DNA from: Fen-1258 sp964595365
Lineage (GTDB): Bacteria > Bacteroidota > Ignavibacteria > Ignavibacteriales > Melioribacteraceae
Assembly: GCA_964595365.1 (NCBI GenBank)
Contig: CAZQQC010000035.1
Coordinates: 1 to 22,427 of the forward strand
Direction: 5' to 3'
Length of the DNA: 22,427 bases
Shown here: in pieces, positions 7,363-15,108 of the stretch
Layout: each line of letters opens with the position of its first letter
How positions within the stretch are numbered: position 1 is the stretch's first letter
Position numbers and translations under genes: made by a program
The notes under the pieces: generated by a model
Database searches by the model: none
What the model saw: the letters and a program-made list of their open reading frames with translations, nothing else
What the model was told of the DNA's origin: nothing

Positions 7363-8025
7363 ATGAAGAAAGTGATATGGTTCCATTTAAAATTATTTTT
7401 TTTATGCGCCTGCCTGGTAAGCGGATGCCGTACAGGAGTGGAACCATCTCCGGATCCGGGAATTATTCGTGTTACATTGAAATCGGCCGAAAATGATACT
7501 TTGTTAATTATCCTCGGAGATACAGTTAAGTTTTCTAGAATAGATTACTATAATGTTGTTGTTAGTCAAGGCCGCCTTTATAAAGGCAATAACTATGCAG
7601 ATTTATATACCGGTTTGAGCATAGACCGTATAAATTCCGATACGGTTAATATTCTTCAGCGTGCCTGGTTAGATGGGCGTCTTATTACGCCAACCGATCC
7701 CGTATTTGATGTTGCAGCCTCTAAATCAAAATATGTTGGCAGTAAAGTAATTGAATGGTATGTGCCGCCCGGAACCTACGACAGATTACAAATTAGTTTA
7801 AGGGGAATTGAAGTTTTTGTAGCCCGCCCGAGACAGTTTAGAACTCCTCTTCGACTTGGCGAGGGTGTTACACCGATTATGAATTTTAATCAAACAGTAA
7901 CTGTCGATGCAGGGCGAGTAACAGAAATGAACCTGGAAATATTACCATTTAAATCTATTCGACGATATCAGGATTCATATCTTTTTGATCGTAAAGTAAG
8001 TATAGCCAGCATTAAGAACTATTAA
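7363..8025 (+). CDS. predicted lipoprotein, function unknown
   Basis: 220 residues. The signal sequence ends in a lipobox LVSGC, with the lipidated cysteine at C22, so the mature protein is anchored to a membrane. The rest is beta-rich with repeated short hydrophobic strands (GIIRVTLKSAENDTLLIILGDTVKFSRIDYYNVVV; YVPPGTYDRLQISLRGIEVFV; TVTVDAGRVTEMNLEI). The pattern 'PPGTYDRLQISL ... VTVDAGRVTEMNLEI' resembles DUF4382-like or carboxypeptidase-regulatory-like surface modules that display ligands or pack against outer-membrane partners; I cannot assign a family. Its position between two probable surface proteins and upstream of the TonB receptor suggests an accessory in the same uptake system. 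A GGAT sequence about 10 bp before the ATG is the likely ribosome site. Confidence 0.75.
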   Translation: MKKVIWFHLKLFFLCACLVSGCRTGVEPSPDPGIIRVTLKSAENDTLLIILGDTVKFSRIDYYNVVVSQGRLYKGNNYADLYTGLSIDRINSDTVNILQRAWLDGRLITPTDPVFDVAASKSKYVGSKVIEWYVPPGTYDRLQISLRGIEVFVARPRQFRTPLRLGEGVTPIMNFNQTVTVDAGRVTEMNLEILPFKSIRRYQDSYLFDRKVSIASIKNY

Positions 8026-8059
8026 TAGAATAGACTAAAAAAAGAACAGGTTTGCGTTT

Positions 8060-9541
8060 ATGAGAAGATTTACTACTATAATATTCATTGCCTTTTGTGT
8101 GGGAATTATTTGGATCTCATGCGGATTTCCTACATCACCGCCAAATCCTAATAATCCCCCCTTCACAAAATTATCGAATGTACCGAAGGATAACGATACT
8201 ATCTTTCCTTTATCAACTATGAGATGGAGTGGTGGAGATAATGATGGTTATATCTCTAAATATCAATACCGGTATATAACTTATCACCTTGTAAAGGGAA
8301 AAAATAATGAGTGGAAAGAATTTGATTCAACACAATGGAAAGATACTAACGCCACGTCTGTTACAATCGCATTTAATTCGAGCGACAATATCAACCGCCA
8401 ACGATTTATAGTAAGAGCGATTGATAATGTCGGGACTGTGGATCCGAAACCCGCTGAAAAAATTGTTTACACAACAAAAGCAAGTGCACCTGTTACAAAA
8501 ATTATTACCCCGGTAAAGAATGATACAATCCTGGCTTTAAATAGTGTAAATGACTGGTGGACAGGAATCAAATTAAATTTCACTGCATATGACCAGACAG
8601 TTAAAGGAGCCATAGTTGATTATGCCTGGTCGGTAGACGGCGGTACGTGGCATTGGGGCAGCGATACTACGCTGACAATTGCACCCGATAATTTTACTCC
8701 ACCCATAACCGGTAAACATTATATCAAGGTGACTTCTCGAAATAGTACGAACCTGATTGACCCTGTTGGTGATTCTGCGGCAGTGAATTTAATTATGCCC
8801 TCATTTGAAAAGAAAGTTTTAATAATTGATGAAACTGACGAATTCAACTTCCCCTTTGTAACGTATAATATTTCAGATGCTACTGTAGATAAATTTTATT
8901 CCCGTGTTTTCGAAGGGGCTGACCAATGGGATTACAAAGCAAATAAAGGTATGCCGTCTAGGGCAACACTTTCAAAATATAAATTAATTGTATGGCATGC
9001 AGATGATTGGCCGCAAAGTAATCCACACAAAATATCCGAACCAAAGAATATCGAAATATTTACCGATTATCTTAAAGTAGGCGGAAAATTTTTAATGAGC
9101 GGGTGGGGAATATTAAAATCTTTTGCTTACAATAGCAATTTCCCGTATACGTTTCCCCAGGGTTCTTTTGTGTATGATTATCTTCATATTAGAACTGTTG
9201 ACGTAACAGCGCTTACCGGAGATTTTATAGGCGGAGAAAGTACGATGCCTGCATTCAGCAACTTTCGGGCTGATTCATCAAAATTAGCATTCTTCCCTTT
9301 TTTCGGTAAACTCGGGCAGGTAAATCTTATCATCTCTCCTGCCGGCTTTACAGTAAGTCTGTATATTTATAATAATTTGCCAAGTAGCACGTACGTAAAA
9401 TACCGGGGGAGAACAATAGCTCTCAGGTATTATGGAACAACATATGACGCTGTTGTGCTCGGGTTTCCCTTATATTTTATTAATGAAGAAGATGCTATTG
9501 TGATGGGGAAAGAAATTCTTCGAAACTTGAATATTGAGTAG
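8060..9541 (+). CDS. probable lipoprotein with Ig/FN3-like modules and ThuA-like domain
   Basis: 493 residues. The hydrophobic N-terminus ends in WISCG, where C21 may be lipidated, though the lipobox is imperfect because Trp is at -3. Residues about 30-140 (FTKLSNVPKDNDTIFPLSTMRWSGGDNDGYISKYQYRYI) and about 140-248 look like two Ig/FN3-type modules. From about residue 250, KKVLIIDETDEFNF starts an alpha/beta domain: ATLSKYKLIVWHADDW, then IEIFTDYLKVGGKFLMSGWGI. This is the pattern of ThuA-like/class I glutamine-amidotransferase-fold domains. I see no obvious Cys-His nucleophile pair, so a binding or structural role is as likely as catalysis. Its stop codon is 8 bp from the TonB receptor start and overlaps that gene's AGGAG, indicating translational coupling. 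Confidence 0.75.
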   Translation: MRRFTTIIFIAFCVGIIWISCGFPTSPPNPNNPPFTKLSNVPKDNDTIFPLSTMRWSGGDNDGYISKYQYRYITYHLVKGKNNEWKEFDSTQWKDTNATSVTIAFNSSDNINRQRFIVRAIDNVGTVDPKPAEKIVYTTKASAPVTKIITPVKNDTILALNSVNDWWTGIKLNFTAYDQTVKGAIVDYAWSVDGGTWHWGSDTTLTIAPDNFTPPITGKHYIKVTSRNSTNLIDPVGDSAAVNLIMPSFEKKVLIIDETDEFNFPFVTYNISDATVDKFYSRVFEGADQWDYKANKGMPSRATLSKYKLIVWHADDWPQSNPHKISEPKNIEIFTDYLKVGGKFLMSGWGILKSFAYNSNFPYTFPQGSFVYDYLHIRTVDVTALTGDFIGGESTMPAFSNFRADSSKLAFFPFFGKLGQVNLIISPAGFTVSLYIYNNLPSSTYVKYRGRTIALRYYGTTYDAVVLGFPLYFINEEDAIVMGKEILRNLNIE

Positions 9542-9549
9542 GAGAAAAC

Positions 9550-12321
9550 ATGCGAATTCTTAAATCATGGTGCATCTATTTATTTACGGTTTTATTTTCA
9601 ACTGCATCATTTTTGTTTGCCGGCGATACGGGAAAGATCGCAGGGCGGATTCGTGATAAAGAAGCCCGCGAGCCAATAATAGGGGCAAATGTTTTGGTTA
9701 AAGGTACAATGCTTGGTGCTTCTACAGATTTAGATGGTTATTATTTTATTCTTCGCGTTCCTCCGGGTACATATGATTTGCAAATATCTATGGTTGGTTA
9801 TCAGACCATAGTAGTGCAAAATGTAAAAGTGCAAGTCGATCTTACAACAACAGTCAATGGACAACTCTCTGCAACCGCAGTGCAAATGAAGGAAGTTCTT
9901 ATAGAGGCAGAAAATAAATTAGTAGAAAAAGATGTTACATCTACCCGACGTCAGGTTACACAAGAAAATATTCGCAATACCCCTGGCATTGAAGCGGTAA
10001 CCGATATCTTTAAATTGCAAGGAGGAACATTTATATCGAGTGCGCCTCAAAGCCTTCAGCTTGCAGGTGGATCGCAGTTACAGGTTCGTGATCAAAGTGT
10101 GAAAGATATTAATATACGGGGAGGGCGCGGTGGAGAAATTTTATATGTAGTTGATGGAATGCCTGTAACTCATCCGCTTTATGGTGGCCGTAGTGTACTT
10201 GATCTTAATGTGACGGATGTTTCAAGCGTTGAATTGCTTACAGGTGGGTTTAACGCAGAATACGGGCAGGCTCAGTCCGGAGTAGTGAATATAAGTACTA
10301 GAAGCGGTACTGAAAATCTTAAAGGCGGAATAGAGTTTAAAACGGATCGCTGGAAAGCTTTAGGAGAATCGTATTTAACGGATTATAGTTCTACATATCT
10401 TAGCGGACCCATACCAATTACTCAAAAACAAATTCCAGGGCTTGGATTAGAAATTCCCGGGAAAATGTATTTTTTCTTCTCAACAAATTTTAATCTTACA
10501 AATACGCCTTATAATAATAATCGCGACAGAGGTAAATTCAATCTCTTCGGATTATTAAATATACCCGAACGACAAAATAATACAACAAATGTAAATGCAA
10601 AAATAAATTGGGACATTTCAGAAAAAGATAGGTTGACTTTCAGTTACTTTAATACATATCTGAAGTGGAGTGATTTCAACTGGTTGTGGAAATATTATCC
10701 GAACAGTATTGCAGATTATAATAGAAATAACATCACCGGAAGTATTTTATATAATCATGTAATTTCAAAATCATCTTACTTTAATATTAACCTGGGATAT
10801 TTGGGTGTTACATATAAAGGTTCACTCAATGGTAAAACACCGGCAGATTTTTGGACTATAGACAATACCGGGAAGTTGGTTTCAACTATCACCTCTCCTC
10901 AAATCGATTCGCGAACCGGTTTTTTTAATGGGCAGGGCTCCGACAATATTTGGAGGGACGACAAAACATCTACATTTACATTAAAGAGCGATTTCATTTC
11001 GCAGATTAATCCATCTAATTTGATAAAAACGGGCATCCAAATTCAATGGAATGATATTAGTTATGTTGATATTCAAGATGGCGGTGTAAAACTGTCAAGA
11101 TACGGTTTGGGCTTGGATCCGGTGCCTCCTCCAGGCCCATTCCCTCTCTTTGGACAGTGGCGATGGGTGTTTAATGCAAAACCGATTATTGGTAGTGCAT
11201 ATATTCAAGATAAGATTGAACTGGAATTCCTGATTATTAATGCAGGGCTAAGGGTTGATGGTCTTTTGCTTGGCTCAACGGTTATGAACAACGATTGGAA
11301 GCAAAGATGGGAAAACGCAACCGGCCTGAAGGCAGATTGGAAAGGGTATACTTACCGTTTCAGCCCGCGCTTCGGAATATCTTTCCCGATTTCCGAAGAT
11401 ATGGTGATGTTTTTTTCATACGGTCATTTTAATCAATTACCGGAATTACAATTTTATTACCGGGATCCATATAGCGGCGGGACTACCGGAAATCCAAAAT
11501 TAAATTTTGAACAGACAATTCTTTACGAATTCGGATTGACAACACAAATAAGTAATAACTGGACAATTGATGCTAAGAGTTATGCGAAGGACATCTCAGG
11601 ACAGGTTGGTACAACTCGATTGCTTGCTGCACTTGGAACACCGGTTGATTTGTTTGATAACAAAGGATATGCACGTGCCAGGGGATTGGAATTTGTAATT
11701 AGCAAAAGTCGTTCCGATATTACTTCGGGAAAATTAACATACACAATTCAATGGGCAAGCGGATATTCATCCTCTGCTTTTGACGACTATATTCGTTCTA
11801 TAACTGATTTTCCAAATCCTATTAGAGAGCGTCCGCTTTCATGGGATGTTAGACAGCAAATAATTCTTGACGGCATTATTTCAGTCCGTAAAGATCAAAA
11901 TCTTGAATTATTTGGACTAAAAATTCCTAACGACTGGAGTCTAACAATTCTTTACCGCTACTCGACAGGCACACCCTACACTCCGGGACAGGCAACAACA
12001 GACCCTGCAGAAGCTCAGCGAAAGGAAAATACTGTGATCGGTCCATCATATTCATCTACCGATTTAAGATTTCAAAAAGGATTTACACTTGGCGATGGAT
12101 TCCGTCTTACATTTTATGTCGATGTATTTAATTTGTTCGATCAACGCAATGTTCAAATGTCGTATGGATTTAATACGTGGACTGGAAAGCCGTATCGATT
12201 TGGAGATGTACAAAATCCGCAAAGTAATTTTTATGATTACTACATAATGCAAAGCATCCGGGATCCACAGCAATTTTCTACAGGAAGAACAACAAAACTT
12301 GGCTTCCGGATTGACTTCTAA
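9550..12321 (+). CDS. TonB-dependent outer-membrane receptor (SusC/CirA-like)
   Basis: 923 residues. A signal peptide ends near FLFAGD. Residues about 28-108 are a carboxypeptidase-regulatory-like module (GKIAGRIRDKEAREPIIGANVLVKG, STDLDGYYFI, PPGTYDLQISMVGYQ). The plug domain follows at about 130-255, with DINIRGGRGGEILYVVDGMPV and SVELLTGGFNAEYGQAQSGVVNISTRSG. The remainder is the beta-barrel, ending GFRIDF with the terminal Phe expected for outer-membrane insertion. Such receptors import ligands using TonB energy. No SusD gene accompanies it; the next genes are a secreted FN3 protein and a PorV-like protein. An AGGAG ribosome site overlaps the preceding stop codon. Its last 39 bp recur as a relic at 15059-15097. 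Confidence 0.95.
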   Translation: MRILKSWCIYLFTVLFSTASFLFAGDTGKIAGRIRDKEAREPIIGANVLVKGTMLGASTDLDGYYFILRVPPGTYDLQISMVGYQTIVVQNVKVQVDLTTTVNGQLSATAVQMKEVLIEAENKLVEKDVTSTRRQVTQENIRNTPGIEAVTDIFKLQGGTFISSAPQSLQLAGGSQLQVRDQSVKDINIRGGRGGEILYVVDGMPVTHPLYGGRSVLDLNVTDVSSVELLTGGFNAEYGQAQSGVVNISTRSGTENLKGGIEFKTDRWKALGESYLTDYSSTYLSGPIPITQKQIPGLGLEIPGKMYFFFSTNFNLTNTPYNNNRDRGKFNLFGLLNIPERQNNTTNVNAKINWDISEKDRLTFSYFNTYLKWSDFNWLWKYYPNSIADYNRNNITGSILYNHVISKSSYFNINLGYLGVTYKGSLNGKTPADFWTIDNTGKLVSTITSPQIDSRTGFFNGQGSDNIWRDDKTSTFTLKSDFISQINPSNLIKTGIQIQWNDISYVDIQDGGVKLSRYGLGLDPVPPPGPFPLFGQWRWVFNAKPIIGSAYIQDKIELEFLIINAGLRVDGLLLGSTVMNNDWKQRWENATGLKADWKGYTYRFSPRFGISFPISEDMVMFFSYGHFNQLPELQFYYRDPYSGGTTGNPKLNFEQTILYEFGLTTQISNNWTIDAKSYAKDISGQVGTTRLLAALGTPVDLFDNKGYARARGLEFVISKSRSDITSGKLTYTIQWASGYSSSAFDDYIRSITDFPNPIRERPLSWDVRQQIILDGIISVRKDQNLELFGLKIPNDWSLTILYRYSTGTPYTPGQATTDPAEAQRKENTVIGPSYSSTDLRFQKGFTLGDGFRLTFYVDVFNLFDQRNVQMSYGFNTWTGKPYRFGDVQNPQSNFYDYYIMQSIRDPQQFSTGRTTKLGFRIDF

Positions 12322-14110
12322 AAGAGGATTTTATGAAAATATTGAATTCGGTTTTACGATTATTCTTATTTAGCGCCATCGGCACATCAAGTCTTATTGC
12401 ACAGTACACACGACTTGATTGGAAATTGCATAATGTTGGTAAAGTGCGCCAGGTGGTAACAAATATGGGAACAATGAATAAAGCGGAGACGACCTACCCG
12501 GGCTTGATCAATGCAGAATTTCCTCCTAACAGCGGTGAAGAACATTTGTATCAAGGCGGAATTTGGGTCGGCGGAATTGCTCCAAATGGCGATACACTTG
12601 TTTCTGTTTCGCAAGCGCATTATAAAAATGAATTTTATCCAACGGCAGATAGAGGAGACACAATCTGGGCAGTCCAACGGGGCGATACAGTTCAAATTCC
12701 TTACTGGCCAAATTATGTAGGTATTGGCGATCAGGATTTCGTATGCCGCTATGCAGATGATAATCTTTTAAATATTGAAAACCACATTCCCCTGAATGTT
12801 GAAATTATTCAAGCTACTCATGCCTGGAGTTCACCACCTGTGGATGAATTTATAATATGGGAGTATAAAATTATACCGAAGAAGGTCCCGATAAAGGATG
12901 CTTATATTGCTTTTTGGATGCATAGTGCAGTAGGGCAGGTTAATACCGCAAATTTTATTGATGAGATAATACGTTATTCTCGCGATCAGCATCTTGCTAT
13001 TGCCGAAGATGTCCCCGGCGGAGAGGACGGAACCGCAATTAGTCCGGTTGGATTCAGAGTATTGAAGCCGGTCGATCCATCATTACGTTGGTCGATGACC
13101 TATTGGGAACATGAAACATTACCAATAACTAATGCCAGAGAGTATAAGACAATGAGCAGTGGAATTATTTTTGAGGATCGTCTCGACCAACCTGCGCGTG
13201 GACACATTATACTGGGATTTGGACCATTTCAACTTAAAGTTGGCGATACATTAAAAGTAGCAATGGCAGAACTTTTCGGATACGGATTAAGAGGCCTGAT
13301 GAAGAATTCGGATTACGTTAATTTTTTACAAACAAAAGGATTTCGTGTTCCGGCACCACCACCAACACCTGCGGTAACTGTTACACTCAAAAGTAAAGGC
13401 GTCACATTAGATTGGTCAAAATCTAAACAACGGGTCGAAACGTATGTAGATCCGAATAGAGGCGACACTACAAAATATCCATTCGAAGGATACCGGATTT
13501 ATAAAAGTACAAAATCAATCAATGGACCCTGGACACTGCTTGCCGAATATGATAAAATAAACGACGTTGGTTCCAATACAGGTCTTAAATATGACTATGA
13601 AGACAGCGGGCTTCTAAATAATATAGAATATTATTATGCAGTAACCGCGTTTTCAAGAGAAGATAAAGTCTTAAATTTTCCATCACAGGAAACAAGTATT
13701 TCAAACACTGCAAAAATAATTATACCCGGAACTACACCGCCAGAAACTGTTGGAGAAGTTAGCGTTGTTCCAAATCCGTATCGAGGAGATATTGCATACA
13801 ACTCTTACAATCCACCGTGGGAAAGACCAAAAGGATCCCGTACATGGCTAGAGCAAGATCGCAGAATTCAATTCATTAATCTTCCTGTTCGAAGCCAGAT
13901 CAAAATTTATACACTGGCAGGAGATTTTGTATTTGCCATTGATCACGACGACCCCAACAAAGGGTATGAGGACTGGAATCTGACTTCTAACGTCGGTCAG
14001 GCTGTATCGAGCGGAATTTATTTGTTTAGTGTTGAAGATAAAAATAACGGAAAAGTTCAAGTCGGAAAGTTTGTGATCATTAAATAATTTTAAACTTGCG
14101 AGCAGGTTAT
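12283..14110 (+). repeat. duplicated block, copy A
   Basis: This block runs from the last 39 bp of the TonB receptor gene through paralogue A to the first two bases of the PorV-like gene. It corresponds to copy B at 15059-16920. Identity is very high at both ends: about 14 differences in the first 190 bp, and about 5 substitutions in the last 90 bp of coding sequence. It is much lower in the interior. Confidence 0.85.
12333..14087 (+). CDS. secreted FN3 protein with T9SS-like C-terminus, paralogue A
   Basis: 584 residues with a signal peptide cleaved after A23 (SSLIAQY). Residues about 25-335 form a large domain I do not recognise (YTRLDWKLHNVGKVRQ, EFPPNSGEEH, IWVGGIAPNGDTLVSV, WPNYVGIGDQDFV, ATHAWSSPPVDEFI, FGPFQLKVGDTL). 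An FN3 domain follows at about 340-460 (VTLDWSKS, PFEGYRIYKST, YYYAVTAFSRED). Residues about 473-584 are a C-terminal module of the T9SS-tail type: VVPNPYRGDIAY, IQFINLPVRSQIKIYTLAGD, GQAVSSGIYLFSVEDK, VGKFVIIK. It starts 11 bp after the TonB receptor with GAGGA as ribosome site. Its place beside the receptor, where SusD would normally lie, suggests a surface partner that presents ligand; that is inference. Paralogue B is at 15109. Confidence 0.85.
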   Translation: MKILNSVLRLFLFSAIGTSSLIAQYTRLDWKLHNVGKVRQVVTNMGTMNKAETTYPGLINAEFPPNSGEEHLYQGGIWVGGIAPNGDTLVSVSQAHYKNEFYPTADRGDTIWAVQRGDTVQIPYWPNYVGIGDQDFVCRYADDNLLNIENHIPLNVEIIQATHAWSSPPVDEFIIWEYKIIPKKVPIKDAYIAFWMHSAVGQVNTANFIDEIIRYSRDQHLAIAEDVPGGEDGTAISPVGFRVLKPVDPSLRWSMTYWEHETLPITNAREYKTMSSGIIFEDRLDQPARGHIILGFGPFQLKVGDTLKVAMAELFGYGLRGLMKNSDYVNFLQTKGFRVPAPPPTPAVTVTLKSKGVTLDWSKSKQRVETYVDPNRGDTTKYPFEGYRIYKSTKSINGPWTLLAEYDKINDVGSNTGLKYDYEDSGLLNNIEYYYAVTAFSREDKVLNFPSQETSISNTAKIIIPGTTPPETVGEVSVVPNPYRGDIAYNSYNPPWERPKGSRTWLEQDRRIQFINLPVRSQIKIYTLAGDFVFAIDHDDPNKGYEDWNLTSNVGQAVSSGIYLFSVEDKNNGKVQVGKFVIIK

Positions 14111-15029
14111 GATTCTTAAATCTCTGATATTGTTTTTTTTCTTTCCAATATTTCTTTTAGCTCAGTATGACCGCCCTGGCAGTGCAGATGCTCAATTTCT
14201 TAAGATTAGCATTAGTCCAAGAGGAAGCGCGCTGGGAGACGCACTTATTTCGACCGTGCAAGGGGCCGAAGCAACATATTACAATTCTGCAGCATTACCG
14301 TTGCAAAAAAGAACAGATATTGTTTTCAACCATACACAATGGTTTGCAGGAATTAAACACGATTTTGCCGCCGTAGCAATGAATTTTGATGATTATGGTT
14401 CTTTGGGTCTTTCGTTTACCGGGCTATATACAGATGAGATGAAAGTTACTACACCCCTTCAACCTGAGGGGACGGGTGAAACATTTTATGCGACTAATTA
14501 TCGCATCGGTTTAAGTTATGCCCGGAACCTTACAGATAGAGTAACCCTGGGAACGACTGTAAGTTATATAACAATGTCACTTTACAAAGGATTCACGGCA
14601 AATGCGGTATCGGTTGATATTGCTACACTGTATGTCTCCGATTTTCATGGATTCCGGTTCGGCATGCAAATAGCCAATTTTGGTTCCAGCATTAAATATG
14701 TGAATGAATCATTTCCATTGCCGACAAATTTTACATTCGGTATGGGAATCAATGCTTTGGAATTTAAAAACCAAACGGTGCTTTTTTCATTTTCATTAAC
14801 GAAACCAAACGAAGGCGCTCCTCAAGGAGGTGTTGGTGCAGAGTGGAATTTTCAGGATATGCTTTTTTTGAGAGGCGGTTATCGTGTAAATAATAGTGTT
14901 GCAAATTATTCGTTTGGAGCGGGTGTCAAAGTTGATGTCTTTGGTTATTTGTTGCGCTTCGATTATTCGCTCAGCAATTTCATTTTACTGAATGCAGTAC
15001 ATCGTTTTGGTTTAGGAATAACATTGTAA
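14109..15029 (+). CDS. PorV/PorQ-family outer-membrane beta-barrel protein
   Basis: 306 residues. A signal peptide (LILFFFFPIFLLAQ) leads into the family's conserved N-terminus PGSADAQFLKISISPRGSALGDA and EATYYNSAALPLQKRTDIVFNHTQWFAGIKHDF. Amphipathic strands follow, ending RFGLGITL as expected for a barrel. PorV binds T9SS cargo at the outer membrane after translocation and passes it to the attachment machinery; homologues outside Bacteroidia are less well studied. Here it sits between two secreted paralogues with T9SS-like tails, which suggests a dedicated cargo shuttle or anchor. It starts 21 bp after paralogue A, with GCAGG close to the ATG. A degraded trace of this start occurs after paralogue B. 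The FadL-like fold is an alternative description, but the N-terminal motif favours PorV/PorQ. Confidence 0.88.
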   Translation: MILKSLILFFFFPIFLLAQYDRPGSADAQFLKISISPRGSALGDALISTVQGAEATYYNSAALPLQKRTDIVFNHTQWFAGIKHDFAAVAMNFDDYGSLGLSFTGLYTDEMKVTTPLQPEGTGETFYATNYRIGLSYARNLTDRVTLGTTVSYITMSLYKGFTANAVSVDIATLYVSDFHGFRFGMQIANFGSSIKYVNESFPLPTNFTFGMGINALEFKNQTVLFSFSLTKPNEGAPQGGVGAEWNFQDMLFLRGGYRVNNSVANYSFGAGVKVDVFGYLLRFDYSLSNFILLNAVHRFGLGITL

Positions 15030-15058
15030 ACCGATTAGCAGTTTATTCCTTTTCCCGG

Positions 15059-15097
15059 GGAAGAACAACAAAACCTGGCTTCCGGATCGACTTCTAA
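15059..15097 (+). pseudogene. 39-bp relic of the TonB receptor 3' end
   Basis: This segment matches 12283-12321 with only 2 differences in 39 bp and still encodes GRTTKPGFRIDF followed by a stop, against GRTTKLGFRIDF in the intact receptor. No receptor gene precedes it: the upstream bases are the spacer after the PorV-like gene. It is a passenger from the duplication that created paralogue B. The following 11-bp spacer and ribosome site (AAAGAGGATTTT before the ATG) are also identical to copy A. Confidence 0.92.
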
Positions 15098-15108
15098 AAG
15101 AGGATTTT

